The notes beneath the pieces are model-generated. The model was not told the origin of the DNA. It saw nothing but the letters and a program-made list of their open reading frames with translations, and made no database searches. Shown piece by piece: positions 7,922 to 16,528 of a stretch of DNA of 64,000 nt. Origin of the DNA: Novosphingobium sp. PhB165 (GTDB taxonomy: Bacteria > Pseudomonadota > Alphaproteobacteria > Sphingomonadales > Sphingomonadaceae); assembly GCF_004341845.1 (NCBI RefSeq), contig NZ_SLVB01000002.1, positions 186,001-250,000 on the forward strand, read 5' to 3'. A program made the translations under genes and the position numbers. The number at the start of each line of letters is the position of its first letter. Positions within the stretch are counted from its first letter, which is position 1.

Positions 7922-9952
7922 GTGCAGGACACCAGCAGCAAGCGCACTTATTGCCGCGTCTGCACCAACCAGTGCGGCATGGTGGTGGAACTGGAAGATG
8001 ACCGGATCGTCAAGGTCAGGGCGGACCGGGACCACCCGCTCAGCAAGGGTTACAGCTGCCCCAAGGGGCGTGCACTTGGCGGCATTCACCATCATCCCGA
8101 TGCGATCACCCGGCCGATGATGCGCAAGCAGGGCGTGCTGGTGGAAGTGGACTGGGACGAATGCCTGGACGACATCGCCCAGCGGCTGCGCGCGGTGATC
8201 GACACGCATGGTCCCGGCGCGGTGGGCGTCTATTTCGGCAGCGGGCTGGGCATGGATGCTTCCGGCTATCACATGGTCGATGCCTTCCATAAGGCGCTGG
8301 GCACGGCGCCGAAGTTCTCGCCGCTGACTATCGACGGCACCGCCAAAGTGCTGGTGGCGACCCTGGTCGGCGGCTTCCCCGGCCTTTCTCCCAAGACCGA
8401 CAACGACGATGTGGAGATGCTGCTCTACGTCGGCGTCAATCCCATGGTCAGCCACGGCCACAACACCGGCATGTTCAATCCGGCAGGGCCGATCCGCGCG
8501 GCGGCGAAGCGGGGCGAGGTCTGGACCATCGATCCGCTCTTCACCGAGACCGCGAAGTTCTCCACCCGCCACATCGCGCCCTATCCGGGCAAGGACTATG
8601 CGATCCTGGCGTGGCTGGTGCGGGAGATTCTGGATGGCGGGCCGATGGACCTTGCGCAGCCGGTTCAGGGGCTGGAGGAACTGCGCGCCGCGCTTGCCGG
8701 GTTCGACCGGGCGAAGGCCGCCGCCATCGCCGGCGTGCCGGAGGAGGATCTGGCTGACCTGCTCGCGGCGATCCGCCGCAAGGGCCATGTCGTGGTGGAG
8801 ACGGGTACCGGGGTGACGATGGCGGATTCCGCCAATGTCACGCAGTGGCTGGCCTGGGTGCTGATGATCCTGACGGGCCGGATGAACCGCAAGGGCGGGG
8901 CCTGGTTCCATCCCGGCTTCATCACCTGCTACGACAGTTTCGAACTCCCGGTGATGGAGCATCCCTTCACGCCCGGCGCGCCGACGATGCCGGAAGTGAA
9001 CGGGCTCATCGGCGACTGGCCCTGCGCCGCGCTGCCGGGCGAGATCGCCGCCGGGAATATCCGGGCGATGATGAACTTCGGCGGCAGTCTGCTGCGCTCG
9101 TTTCCCGATACCAATCTGCTGCGGCGCAATCTCGAAACGCTGGACCTCAACGTCACGTTCGAGATCATCGGCAACGAGACGACAGCGCTTTCCACGCATG
9201 TCCTGCCGACCAAGGATCAGGTCGAGAGGGCGGATATCTCGTTCTGGGATACGCTCGCGGGTAGCGTTTCGCTACTCTACACGCCGCCGGTCGTGGCGCC
9301 GCAGGGGGAGCGGCGCTCGGCGTGGTGGGTGATCGCACAGCTCATGAAGCGCGCGGGCATGCGGGTCGCTCCGCATGTGCCCGCCAGCGATCTCGACGCG
9401 GGGGCGGACGATGCGATGCTGGCATCGCTGATGCCCTATGCCCGCGCCGGTTTCGACGAACTCGCGCGCGAGGGTGCGATCACGAAACCGCTGGAATTCC
9501 CCGGCAAGTGGGTGGACGACCATGTCGAGCGGATGGGCGGCTGGCGACTGGCGCCCGGCGTTCTCGTGGACACATGGCATGCGTTGCTGGAGGACGACGA
9601 GGCCCGGATCGGGCGCGCGCACCCGCTGTGCTTCATTTCCCGGCGCCAGCGGCGCAAGCTCAATGCGGCGCTCAGTTTCCTCGGCAGCCCGGCCGACATC
9701 ATCCTCCATCCGCGCGATGCCGAAGCCTATGGGATCGTGCATGGCGATCCGGTGCGGGTGTCGACCAAGCGCGGCGAGATCGTGCTGACCGCCAATGTGA
9801 GCGATACGATCCGCCCCGGCGTCGCCTCGATCCCGCACGGGCACGAGACGGCCAATGTCAATCTCCTGACCAGTACCAGCGAGGTCGACCGGACGACCGG
9901 GATGGTGCGCTACACCGGCATTCCGATAGAGATCGCGCCTGCCTTGGGCTAG
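7922..9952 (+). CDS. Molybdopterin-dependent oxidoreductase
   Basis: A 676-residue enzyme of the DMSO-reductase superfamily. The N-terminus binds a [4Fe-4S] cluster through C11, C14, C18 and C46 (CRVCTNQC and SKGYSCPKG). The molybdopterin-binding domains follow, with VYFGSGLGMDASGYHMVDAF and GVNPMVSHGHNTG. The C-terminal dinucleotide-binding domain contains ISRRQRRKLNA and SIPHGHETANVNLLT. No Tat signal is present, so it is likely cytoplasmic. I chose the GTG at 7922, which is preceded by GGAGAGG at 4-bp spacing; the frame is open further upstream but overlaps the divergent TetR gene. It resembles the uncharacterised formate-dehydrogenase/BisC-like group; the substrate is unknown. No electron-transfer partner lies beside it. 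Confidence 0.9.
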   Translation: MQDTSSKRTYCRVCTNQCGMVVELEDDRIVKVRADRDHPLSKGYSCPKGRALGGIHHHPDAITRPMMRKQGVLVEVDWDECLDDIAQRLRAVIDTHGPGAVGVYFGSGLGMDASGYHMVDAFHKALGTAPKFSPLTIDGTAKVLVATLVGGFPGLSPKTDNDDVEMLLYVGVNPMVSHGHNTGMFNPAGPIRAAAKRGEVWTIDPLFTETAKFSTRHIAPYPGKDYAILAWLVREILDGGPMDLAQPVQGLEELRAALAGFDRAKAAAIAGVPEEDLADLLAAIRRKGHVVVETGTGVTMADSANVTQWLAWVLMILTGRMNRKGGAWFHPGFITCYDSFELPVMEHPFTPGAPTMPEVNGLIGDWPCAALPGEIAAGNIRAMMNFGGSLLRSFPDTNLLRRNLETLDLNVTFEIIGNETTALSTHVLPTKDQVERADISFWDTLAGSVSLLYTPPVVAPQGERRSAWWVIAQLMKRAGMRVAPHVPASDLDAGADDAMLASLMPYARAGFDELAREGAITKPLEFPGKWVDDHVERMGGWRLAPGVLVDTWHALLEDDEARIGRAHPLCFISRRQRRKLNAALSFLGSPADIILHPRDAEAYGIVHGDPVRVSTKRGEIVLTANVSDTIRPGVASIPHGHETANVNLLTSTSEVDRTTGMVRYTGIPIEIAPALG

Positions 9953-9953
9953 G

Positions 9954-9988
9954 CCCTCGGTGCTCGCGTCCCGCGCGACCGAGGGTTT
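9954..9988 (+). terminator. Rho-independent terminator candidate
   Basis: CCCTCGGT (9954-9961) pairs perfectly with ACCGAGGG (9978-9985) and is followed by TTTAT, directly after the stop of the molybdopterin oxidoreductase gene. The T-run is short. Confidence 0.65.
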
Positions 9989-10082
9989 ATACCGATGGGA
10001 GCGCGCTGCCTGATCGCTAGCCTTCGTATCGCAAGGTGGCGGGACCTGTCTGGCCCGCCGTTCCAACGCATGGAGAACCGCG

Positions 10083-10466
10083 ATGACGGACTCGGGCCAC
10101 AGGGCCGCGCTGCCGCAGGATCTGGGAGAAGTGCGCACGATCATGGCGGCCGACCGGACGCTGATGGCGTGGATACGCACGGCGCTGTCGATGTTCAGCT
10201 TCGGCTTCACGATCTACAAGGTCCTGCAGTCGATGGCGGAGGCGGGCAGTATTGCCTCTTCGAGAAGCGCGCAAACGGCAGGGTTGGTGCTGGCGGGGCT
10301 GGGCGTCACCGCGATCGTGCTGGGCTCGTTCGGCTATTGGCTGACCATGCGGGATCTTCAGAAAGTGGGCGAATTCCGGCTCGGCCGCCCGGTGCTGGTC
10401 ATGGCGGCGATCATGTCGGTTCTGGGCATCCTGCTTTTCATCGGCATCGCCAAGCGGGCGGTCTAG
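10083..10466 (+). CDS. DUF202 (YidH-type) small membrane protein
   Basis: A 127-residue inner-membrane protein of the DUF202 family. The N-terminal signature RTIMAADRTLMAWIRTALSM is the conserved family motif and runs into the first membrane segment (about 37-57). Two more hydrophobic segments follow (about 73-95 and 102-122). GGAGA precedes the ATG at suitable spacing. The family has no firmly established function. It stands between the molybdopterin oxidoreductase and a luciferase-like enzyme without obvious coupling to either. The 193 bp after it hold nothing I can identify. Confidence 0.88.
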   Translation: MTDSGHRAALPQDLGEVRTIMAADRTLMAWIRTALSMFSFGFTIYKVLQSMAEAGSIASSRSAQTAGLVLAGLGVTAIVLGSFGYWLTMRDLQKVGEFRLGRPVLVMAAIMSVLGILLFIGIAKRAV

Positions 10467-10659
10467 CGGTCCCGCCTTCCCGCGCGATAACGCCCCGGCG
10501 TTTCGGGATCGGGCCGATGGTGGGCTAGGCTCACGCATTGGCGCCGAAAGGCGAAAAACCGGACAAGGTCGTACGCATGGAATTTCCCGCGATCGAAGAC
10601 GCTGAGGCTCGTGAGCATGCCGGGCTTCGGAGCACCGTGACGGTCAAGGATCTGGCACG

Positions 10660-11517
10660 ATGACGGCTGGAATCGGCCGGATTGGCGTGTGGTCGCTCGA
10701 ACTGCGCTTCGGAGATCGCGGCACGGCCAGTGCCGCCGCTGCGGAACTTGAGGCGCTGGGCTATTCGGCACTGTGGGTGCCCGGCGGGATCGGCGGCGAC
10801 ATTACCGGCGATATCGACCATCTCCTCGATGCCACCTCCCGCGCGACGATTGCGACCGGCATCCTCAATATCTGGAAGCACGATCCCGTCGAGATTGCCG
10901 ACTGGTGGAAGGCCCTGCCTGAAGACAGGCGTGCGCGCGTGCTGCTCGGCCTTGGCGTGAGCCATGCGCATATCGTGGGTGAGGCTTACGCCAAGCCGCT
11001 TGCGGTGATGCGGGACTATCTCGACCGGCTGGACCACGCCGGCCTGCCGCCCGAGGCGCGCTGCCTTGCCGCGCTGGGCCCGAAGATGCTGGAACTTGCA
11101 GGTGCGCGCACGCGCGGCGTCCATCCCTATCTGGTGACGCCCGCCCACACCGCCATTGCCCGCGAAGCCGTGGGGCCGGACAGGCTGGTCGCGCCCGAGC
11201 AGGGCGTCATCCTTGAAACCGATCCCGAACGCGCCCGGGCCATCGGCAGGGCTGCGCTCGCGAATTACCAGTCTTATCCGAACTATCAGAACAATTGGCG
11301 GCGGCTGGGCTTTACCGACGCGGAAATCGCGTCGGCCAGCGACCGCCTGATCGATACGCTGTTCGCCTGGGGCGACGCGGAGGCCATCGCCGCGCGCGTG
11401 AACGAGCACTTCACCGCCGGAGCGGACCATGTCTGCATTCAGGCGATCACCGGAGCCGGCCTCGATGTGGCGCCGGCGCTTGACGTATTACGGGAATTGG
11501 CACCAGCACTGCACTGA
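10660..11517 (+). CDS. Luciferase-like (LLM class) oxidoreductase
   Basis: A 285-residue TIM-barrel protein of the bacterial luciferase-like monooxygenase superfamily. It resembles the subgroup usually annotated as F420-dependent: GRIGVWSLELRFGD at the N-terminus, then ELEALGYSALWVPGGIGGD, ATGILNIWKHDP and LLGLGVSH. The C-terminus carries AGADHVCIQAI. By family it would catalyse a flavin- or F420-linked hydride transfer on an organic substrate. F420 is not typical of sphingomonads, so FMN may be the real cofactor; I cannot decide from sequence alone. It is followed after 17 bp by an MFS transporter gene on the same strand, suggesting a small uptake-and-metabolism operon. Confidence 0.85.
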   Translation: MTAGIGRIGVWSLELRFGDRGTASAAAAELEALGYSALWVPGGIGGDITGDIDHLLDATSRATIATGILNIWKHDPVEIADWWKALPEDRRARVLLGLGVSHAHIVGEAYAKPLAVMRDYLDRLDHAGLPPEARCLAALGPKMLELAGARTRGVHPYLVTPAHTAIAREAVGPDRLVAPEQGVILETDPERARAIGRAALANYQSYPNYQNNWRRLGFTDAEIASASDRLIDTLFAWGDAEAIAARVNEHFTAGADHVCIQAITGAGLDVAPALDVLRELAPALH

Positions 11518-11534
11518 GGCCGCGAGAGGATGCA

Positions 11535-12773
11535 ATGACATATCTGGGTGAGCTGCGCCGTAACTGGCGACCGCTGTTGGCCGCAACGATCGGCATGGGT
11601 AGCGGCATGTCGCTGGTGGGCGTTATCACCAGCACCATCGCGCCGTCGCTGGTGGCGGACGTGGGCTGGTCGAAGGCCGATTTCGCGATGGTGGGCAGCC
11701 TTGCGCTGATCATGTCGTTCGTCTTTCCGTTCATCGGGCGGCTGACCGATCTGTTCGGCGTTCGCCGCACGGCGCTGATCGGGCAGGTCGTGCTGCCGCT
11801 GGTCTATCTGGCCTATAGCCTGATGGACGGCCGGCTGGGCGTCTATATGGTCATCTTCGCGGTTCAGAGCGTGATCTGCGTGACGACCACGTCCACCGTC
11901 TACACGCGCCTGCCGGTGCAATATGTGAAGAACGCGCGTGGCCTGGCGCTGGCGATCGTCGCGTCCGGCCCGGCGCTGGCGGGCATCGTCATCGCGCCGT
12001 TGCTCAACGACTATGTCGAACTTCACGGCTGGCGCGCGGCCTATCAGGCGGTGGCGATCTTCACCGCGATTGCCGGTCTGGCGACGTTCCTGCTGATCCC
12101 GGCCAGCAGCGCGCCCGCAAAGTCCGGCACGGCGGCGCCCAAGCGCCGCGCGCGTGAGGACTATCCGGCGATCTTCCGCATGCCCGCTTTCTGGATCCTG
12201 CTGGGGGCGATGCTGCTCTGCAATCTGCCGCAGACCATCATCCTCGTTCAGCTCAAGCTGCTGCTGCTGGCCAACGGCGTTACGGGCGAAGGCGCCGGGA
12301 TCATGCTCAGCACGGTATCGGTGGGCATGCTGGCCGGACGCTTCGTCACCGGCGTCGCGCTTGATCGGTTCCCGCCCTATTTCGTGTCCTTCGTCAGCCT
12401 CGCGTTGCCGAGCCTCGGCCTGTTCATCATCGCCTCGAGCTTTGACGCGCCGGCGGTCCTGACCGCCGCCGTGTTCTGCCTTGGCTTCGCATTCGGTGCC
12501 GAGGGTGACATTGTCGCCTTCCTCGTTGCCCGCCACTTCGGCGTCGAGATCTACAGTTCGACGCTTGGCCTGCTGACGGCGGCGATGTCGTTCTCGACCG
12601 CGGCGGGCGCCGCGCTGCTGAGCTACACGCTGGCCCGCACGGGCGGTTACGAGACGTTCCTGGTGATCGTCGGCTGTGCGGTGCTGGCCGGGGCAGCGAT
12701 GATCCTGCTGCTCGGCCGCGCTGCGCCGGCGCGGGTTCCGGTTGCCGAGGGATTGGCGCCGCGGGCGTCTTGA
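11535..12773 (+). CDS. MFS transporter
   Basis: A 412-residue major facilitator superfamily permease with about twelve hydrophobic segments in two halves. Between segments 2 and 3 is the family loop GRLTDLFGVRRTA, the usual G-x-x-x-D-R-x-G-R-R signature in slightly altered form. The central cytoplasmic loop (about residues 195-212, APAKSGTAAPKRRARED) is positively charged, as expected. It resembles the oxalate/formate or monocarboxylate-type branch, but the substrate is not assignable. GAGAGGA precedes the ATG. It lies 17 bp after the luciferase-like gene and 110 bp before an aldo/keto reductase gene, so these three may handle one compound. Confidence 0.9.
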   Translation: MTYLGELRRNWRPLLAATIGMGSGMSLVGVITSTIAPSLVADVGWSKADFAMVGSLALIMSFVFPFIGRLTDLFGVRRTALIGQVVLPLVYLAYSLMDGRLGVYMVIFAVQSVICVTTTSTVYTRLPVQYVKNARGLALAIVASGPALAGIVIAPLLNDYVELHGWRAAYQAVAIFTAIAGLATFLLIPASSAPAKSGTAAPKRRAREDYPAIFRMPAFWILLGAMLLCNLPQTIILVQLKLLLLANGVTGEGAGIMLSTVSVGMLAGRFVTGVALDRFPPYFVSFVSLALPSLGLFIIASSFDAPAVLTAAVFCLGFAFGAEGDIVAFLVARHFGVEIYSSTLGLLTAAMSFSTAAGAALLSYTLARTGGYETFLVIVGCAVLAGAAMILLLGRAAPARVPVAEGLAPRAS

Positions 12774-12883
12774 CCGGGGGCTTCTCTTCGCCCTATTTGA
12801 TGGGTGGGACGGAGGCACTATTGTGCGGCGCAGGCGGTTCTTGAACGCCTGCTGCCCGTGCGTGCATCCAAGGACATCCGTAC

Positions 12884-13753
12884 ATGACCGATATCAGCAA
12901 GGCCGGCAGCTACGTTCTGGGCGATCGCAGCGTGCGACGCATGGGCTACGGCGCCATGCAACTCGCGGGCCCCGGCGTTTTCGGCCCGCCGCGCGACCAT
13001 GACGCCGCCGTGCGCGTGCTGCGCGACGCGCTGGAGGCCGGCGTCAACCACATCGACACCAGCGACTTCTACGGCCCACACGTCACCAACCAGATCATCC
13101 GCGAGGCACTTCATCCTTATGCGGACGATCTCGTGATCGTCACCAAAGTGGGCGCGGTTCGCGGCGAGGACGCCTCATGGATGCCCGCGCAGAGCCCGGC
13201 GGAGCTGACGCAGGCGGTTCATGACAACTTGCGCAATCTCGGGCTCGACGTGCTCGACGTGGTGAACCTGCGCGTCATGGGCGATGTCCATGCGCCCAGC
13301 GAGGGATCGATCGAGGCACAGTTCTCCGCGCTTGCCGAACTGCACCAGCAGGGCCTCATCCGCCATCTGGGCATGAGCAACGCGACCGCCGCGCAGATCG
13401 AGGAGGCGCAGGCCATCGCCCCGGTCGTCTGCGTGCAGAACCTCTACAACCTCGTCACCCGCACGGACGAGGCGCTGGTCGATAACCTGGCGGCGCAGGG
13501 CATTGCCTATGTGCCGTTCTTCCCGCTGGGCGGTTTCACGCCGATCCAGTCGCAGGCCCTCTCGGACCTTGCGGCGGAACTGGAGGCGACACCCCTGCAA
13601 CTGGCGCTGGCGTGGCTGCTGGCCCGCTCGCCCAACATGCTGGCGATTCCCGGAACCTCCAGCCCGGCGCATCTTGCGCAGAACCTTGCGGCAGCCGAAC
13701 TCGAACTCACGCCCGAGGTGATGGCGCACCTGGAGCAGATCGCCGCAGATTGA
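12884..13753 (+). CDS. Aldo/keto reductase
   Basis: A 289-residue aldo/keto reductase, an NADPH-dependent (beta/alpha)8-barrel that reduces aldehydes or ketones. It shows GYGAMQLAGPGVFGPP at the N-terminus. The catalytic Asp/Tyr region is VNHIDTSDFYGPHVTNQIIREAL, with the Tyr in DFYG and the Lys in IVTKVG. The cofactor-binding end is PGTSSPAHLAQNLAAAE. Length and motifs are normal for the E. coli YdbC-like group. AAGGA precedes the ATG by 9 bp. It ends 15 bp before the convergent pncB gene; a hairpin spans the junction. Confidence 0.92.
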   Translation: MTDISKAGSYVLGDRSVRRMGYGAMQLAGPGVFGPPRDHDAAVRVLRDALEAGVNHIDTSDFYGPHVTNQIIREALHPYADDLVIVTKVGAVRGEDASWMPAQSPAELTQAVHDNLRNLGLDVLDVVNLRVMGDVHAPSEGSIEAQFSALAELHQQGLIRHLGMSNATAAQIEEAQAIAPVVCVQNLYNLVTRTDEALVDNLAAQGIAYVPFFPLGGFTPIQSQALSDLAAELEATPLQLALAWLLARSPNMLAIPGTSSPAHLAQNLAAAELELTPEVMAHLEQIAAD

Positions 13754-13759
13754 CCGGTA

Positions 13760-13802
13760 GGCCGGGCGTCAGACCGTCACTTCGGCGGCTTGACGCCCGG
13801 CC
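13760..13802. terminator. Hairpin at convergent gene junction
   Basis: GGCCGGGCGTCA (13760-13771) and TGACGCCCGGCC (13791-13802) form a perfect 12-bp stem with a 19-nt loop. It sits between the aldo/keto reductase and pncB and overlaps the last codons of pncB. No T-run follows, so it may terminate weakly or only protect the transcript ends. Confidence 0.5.
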
Positions 13803-15073
13803 TCGCCGAAGACCCGCAAATAGCGTTCGATCTCGGCCGGGTCGCCGGTGGCCTTGGCGGGGTTGTCGGACAGCTTGACGGCGGGCCGCCCCTCGGCCTC
13901 GGTCACCTTGCATACCAGCGAGATCGGGTCGAGCCCGTCGGTCTGGAACGGCGCGCAGCCCCGGAAGTCGTTGGTGAGGTTGGTCCCCCAGCCGAAGCTC
14001 ATGCGCACGCGGCCGTGGAAGTGGCGGTAGGTCGCCTCGATGCTGTCCACGTCCATCCCGTCCGAGAAGATCAGCAGCTTTTCGCGCGGGTCGCGGCCCT
14101 GTTCCTGCCACCAGCGGATGATCTGTTCGCCGCCCTCGATCGGCGGCGCGCTGTCCGGGCGGAAGCCGGTCCAGTCAGCCACCCATGCAGGCGCGTTGCG
14201 CAGGAAAGCGGCGGTGCCGAACGCATCGGGCAGGACGACCAGCAGGTTGCCGGCATAGTGGTCCTGCCAGTCACGCAGCACGCGGTAGGGCGCTTCGGCC
14301 AGCGCCGCGTCGTCGGGCGCCAGCGCGGCGAGCACCATCGGCAGTTCGTGGGCATTGGTGCCGATTGCTTCCAGATCCGCATCCATGGCCAGCAGCACGT
14401 TGGAGGAGCCGATGAAACGCTCGCCAAGGCCCTCCTTCAGCGCTTCGACGCACCAGCGCTGCCACAGGAAGCCATGGCGGCGGCGCGTGCCGAAGTCGGA
14501 GATGACAAGGTCGGGCAGCTTGCTGAGCCGCTCCACCTTCTCCCACAATTTCGCCTTGCCGCGCGCATAGAGCACGTCGAGTTCGAAACGGCCGCGTCCC
14601 TTCATCGCCGCGCGCGAGCGCAGTTCGTTGATGATCGCCAGCGCCGGGATTTCCCACATCATCGTGTGCGTCCACGGGCCGTGGAAGCGCAATTCGTACT
14701 GCCCGTCGACCTTGCGGAGATCGTATTCGGGAAGCTGGAACGTGGCGAGCCAGGCGATGAAATCCGGGCTGAACATCTGCCGCTTGCCGTAGAAGCTGTT
14801 GCCCGCCAGCCAGATCAGCTCCTTCTTGCCGAACCGCAGCGAGCGCGCATGATCGAGCTGGGCGCGCAGCTCCTGCTCGTCGATCACCTCGGCAAGGCGG
14901 ACCTTTTTCGTGCGATTGATCAGCTCGAACGTCGCGTGCACGTCCGGATGAAGCTGGCGGACCATCTGCAACATCAGCAGCTTGTAGAAATCGGTATCGA
15001 GCAGGCTGCGCACGACCGGATCGAGCCGCCAGTTGTGGTTGTACGTGCGCGTGGCGATGTCGGTATAGACCAT
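13769..15073 (-). CDS. pncB: Nicotinate phosphoribosyltransferase
   Basis: A 434-residue nicotinate phosphoribosyltransferase of the PncB type, the first step of the Preiss-Handler NAD salvage pathway (nicotinate plus PRPP to nicotinate mononucleotide). Recognisable stretches are [20 protein letters not shown] at the N-terminus, [29 protein letters not shown], the active-site region [23 protein letters not shown], and IFSDGMDVD with [12 protein letters not shown] in the phosphate-binding barrel. The start is the ATG at 15073. The nrtR-like gene lies 11 bp upstream on the same strand and pncA is divergent beyond it, so nicotinamide to nicotinate to NaMN is encoded in one compact unit. Confidence 0.95.
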   Translation of the reverse strand: MVYTDIATRTYNHNWRLDPVVRSLLDTDFYKLLMLQMVRQLHPDVHATFELINRTKKVRLAEVIDEQELRAQLDHARSLRFGKKELIWLAGNSFYGKRQMFSPDFIAWLATFQLPEYDLRKVDGQYELRFHGPWTHTMMWEIPALAIINELRSRAAMKGRGRFELDVLYARGKAKLWEKVERLSKLPDLVISDFGTRRRHGFLWQRWCVEALKEGLGERFIGSSNVLLAMDADLEAIGTNAHELPMVLAALAPDDAALAEAPYRVLRDWQDHYAGNLLVVLPDAFGTAAFLRNAPAWVADWTGFRPDSAPPIEGGEQIIRWWQEQGRDPREKLLIFSDGMDVDSIEATYRHFHGRVRMSFGWGTNLTNDFRGCAPFQTDGLDPISLVCKVTEAEGRPAVKLSDNPAKATGDPAEIERYLRVFGEAGRQAAEVTV

Positions 15074-15084
15074 GGGAAACCTGT

Positions 15085-15819
15085 TCAGCCGGAAATGGGA
15101 AGACTGCGAAACCGGAAGAGTTCGGCGGGGCGGAAGGAGGAGCCGGTTTCGCGCTCTCCGGTCGGCTCCAGCCAGCCCCGGTCGAGCATGCGGCGGCGGA
15201 AGGCCGGTTTGTTGAGCGGCACGCCCAGGATCGCCTCGTGCACGTCCTGCAAGGCGCGCAGGGTAAACCGCTCGGGCAGGAGCGCGAAGCCGACCGGCGA
15301 CCAGTCGATCTTGCCGCGCAGTCGCTGCACAGCAAGGCCAAGGACTTGCGCGTGGTCGAATGCGAGGGGGAGCGCGCTGTCCTCGCTCCATGCTTCGCCC
15401 GCCACGTCTCCGGTTGTGCGCGGCACGGCGATACGCGCGAGGGAGAGGCTGCCGTCGGCTTTGAGCGCGGCGGCGAAACAGTCGGCGGGAAGCAGTGCGA
15501 AATAGGCCACCGAGATGACCCGTGTGCGCGGATCGCGGTCCACGGCGCCGAATGTGTAGAGCTGTTCGACATAGGCGCCTGCCATGTGCGCCTTGTCTCC
15601 CAGCACGCGGCGCGCGGCCTCGTCCAGCCCCTCGTCCATCCGCACGAAGCCGCCGGGAAGCGCCCAGCGGCCGGCGAAAGGCGGTTCCTCGCGTCGGACC
15701 AGCAGCGCGGCGGGGGCTCCGCCGATCACCGACATCAGCACGAGGTCGACCGCCACCGAGGGCCGATCATAGGCGCCGGGATCGTATCCCGTCAGGAATT
15801 CGGCTTCGCTCAAAGCCAT
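15085..15819 (-). CDS. nrtR: NrtR-type Nudix-domain transcriptional regulator of NAD metabolism
   Basis: A 244-residue protein with an N-terminal Nudix domain (about residues 20-155) and a C-terminal winged-helix part (about 165-235, with [19 protein letters not shown] and [12 protein letters not shown]). This is the architecture of NrtR repressors, which sense ADP-ribose and control NAD salvage genes. The Nudix box keeps G57-x5-E63 and R71, but the catalytic Glu residues are lost: positions 71-76 read RVLGDK instead of the RExxEE type. Hydrolysis is therefore unlikely and a regulatory role likely. It is co-transcribed with pncB and divergent from pncA, with inverted repeats in the gap. The naming rests on architecture and context. 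Confidence 0.87.
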   Translation of the reverse strand: MALSEAEFLTGYDPGAYDRPSVAVDLVLMSVIGGAPAALLVRREEPPFAGRWALPGGFVRMDEGLDEAARRVLGDKAHMAGAYVEQLYTFGAVDRDPRTRVISVAYFALLPADCFAAALKADGSLSLARIAVPRTTGDVAGEAWSEDSALPLAFDHAQVLGLAVQRLRGKIDWSPVGFALLPERFTLRALQDVHEAILGVPLNKPAFRRRMLDRGWLEPTGERETGSSFRPAELFRFRSLPISG

Positions 15820-15827
15820 GATGCACC

Positions 15828-15872
15828 CTTATGTTCAGGTTGCACTTTACTTATTCGCGATTTGAATATAAG
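15828..15872. promoter_or_regulatory. Candidate NrtR operator region
   Basis: The 83-bp gap between divergent nrtR and pncA contains CTTATGTTCA (15828-15837) and its near-perfect inverse TGAATATAAG (15863-15872). A third half-site, CTTATTC (15850-15856), pairs more closely with GAATATAAG. The AT-rich block stands out from the GC-rich surroundings and covers the promoters of both transcription units. Confidence 0.6.
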
Positions 15873-15902
15873 TCAATGGGCTCAGCATAGGGAGTCGTGA
15901 CG

Positions 15903-16487
15903 ATGGCCGGTTTCGTGATCGTGGTGGACATGCAGCGCGACTTCGTGAAGGCATCGGGCGCGCTGCCCGTGCCGGATGCCGAGGCGATCGTGGCGCCCAT
16001 GCAGCAATGGCTGGCGGCGCTCGATCCGCAGGATACGGCGGGCGTGCTGATGACGTTCGATACCCATGTGCCTGATGTCTACGTGGGTTCGCCGGAGGCG
16101 GAGGCGTTTCCGATCCACTGCGTGCGCGGCACGGCGGGATGGGAAACCGTGCTCGATCCCGCGCTCATCGATCCGGCGATTCCGGTGCATGTACTGGAAA
16201 AAGGCGTGTTCGACATGTGGGCGGAGCCGGGGATCGCGGTCCGTCCGCTCGGCGGCGGAGAAGGCGTGGACCGCGATGCGTTCTTCGCGCGGCTGGCCGC
16301 TTCGGGCGTGCGCGACGTGACGGTGGTCGGCGTGGCGGCGGACTACTGCGTGCGCTGGGCGGCGGACGGCCTGATCGCGCGCGGGTTTGCCGTGGCGCTT
16401 CCCGCCGCACTCACGCGCGGTATCGGGCAGGGCATCGATGCGGTGGCCGAGGATTTGCAGGCGCGCGGCGAAGTGACGCTGGTCTGA
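15903..16487 (+). CDS. pncA: Nicotinamidase
   Basis: A 194-residue cysteine hydrolase that deamidates nicotinamide to nicotinate, feeding PncB. The catalytic triad of the isochorismatase-like fold is visible as D9 (VVDMQRDF), K100 (LEKGVFDMW) and C149 (VAADYCVRWAA). The metal-binding region FDTHVPDVY with PIHCVRGTAGWE is also present. I use the ATG at 15903, with AGGGAG 8 bp upstream; a GTG at 15897 is a less likely alternative. It is transcribed away from nrtR-pncB and shares their operator-like intergenic region, so it is probably repressed when NAD is plentiful. Confidence 0.94.
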   Translation: MAGFVIVVDMQRDFVKASGALPVPDAEAIVAPMQQWLAALDPQDTAGVLMTFDTHVPDVYVGSPEAEAFPIHCVRGTAGWETVLDPALIDPAIPVHVLEKGVFDMWAEPGIAVRPLGGGEGVDRDAFFARLAASGVRDVTVVGVAADYCVRWAADGLIARGFAVALPAALTRGIGQGIDAVAEDLQARGEVTLV

Positions 16488-16491
16488 ATGG

Positions 16492-16521
16492 CTTGGCGAG
16501 CAGGCAGGCCTGCTCGCCAAG
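16492..16521. terminator. Perfect hairpin between convergent pncA and hydrolase genes
   Basis: CTTGGCGAGCAGG (16492-16504) and CCTGCTCGCCAAG (16509-16521) form a perfect 13-bp stem with a 4-nt loop, between two converging genes. It lacks a T-run but is symmetric and could act in both directions. Confidence 0.6.
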
Positions 16522-16528
16522 ATGATCC

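Noticed and set aside
11439..12818. 459-codon open frame on the minus strand
   Set aside because: It is antisense to a clear MFS transporter and extremely rich in Arg/Gln/Asp, as expected of a complementary frame to membrane-protein codons.
13790..15505. 571-codon open frame on the plus strand
   Set aside because: It is opposite pncB and nrtR, which carry strong family motifs. The plus frame has none.
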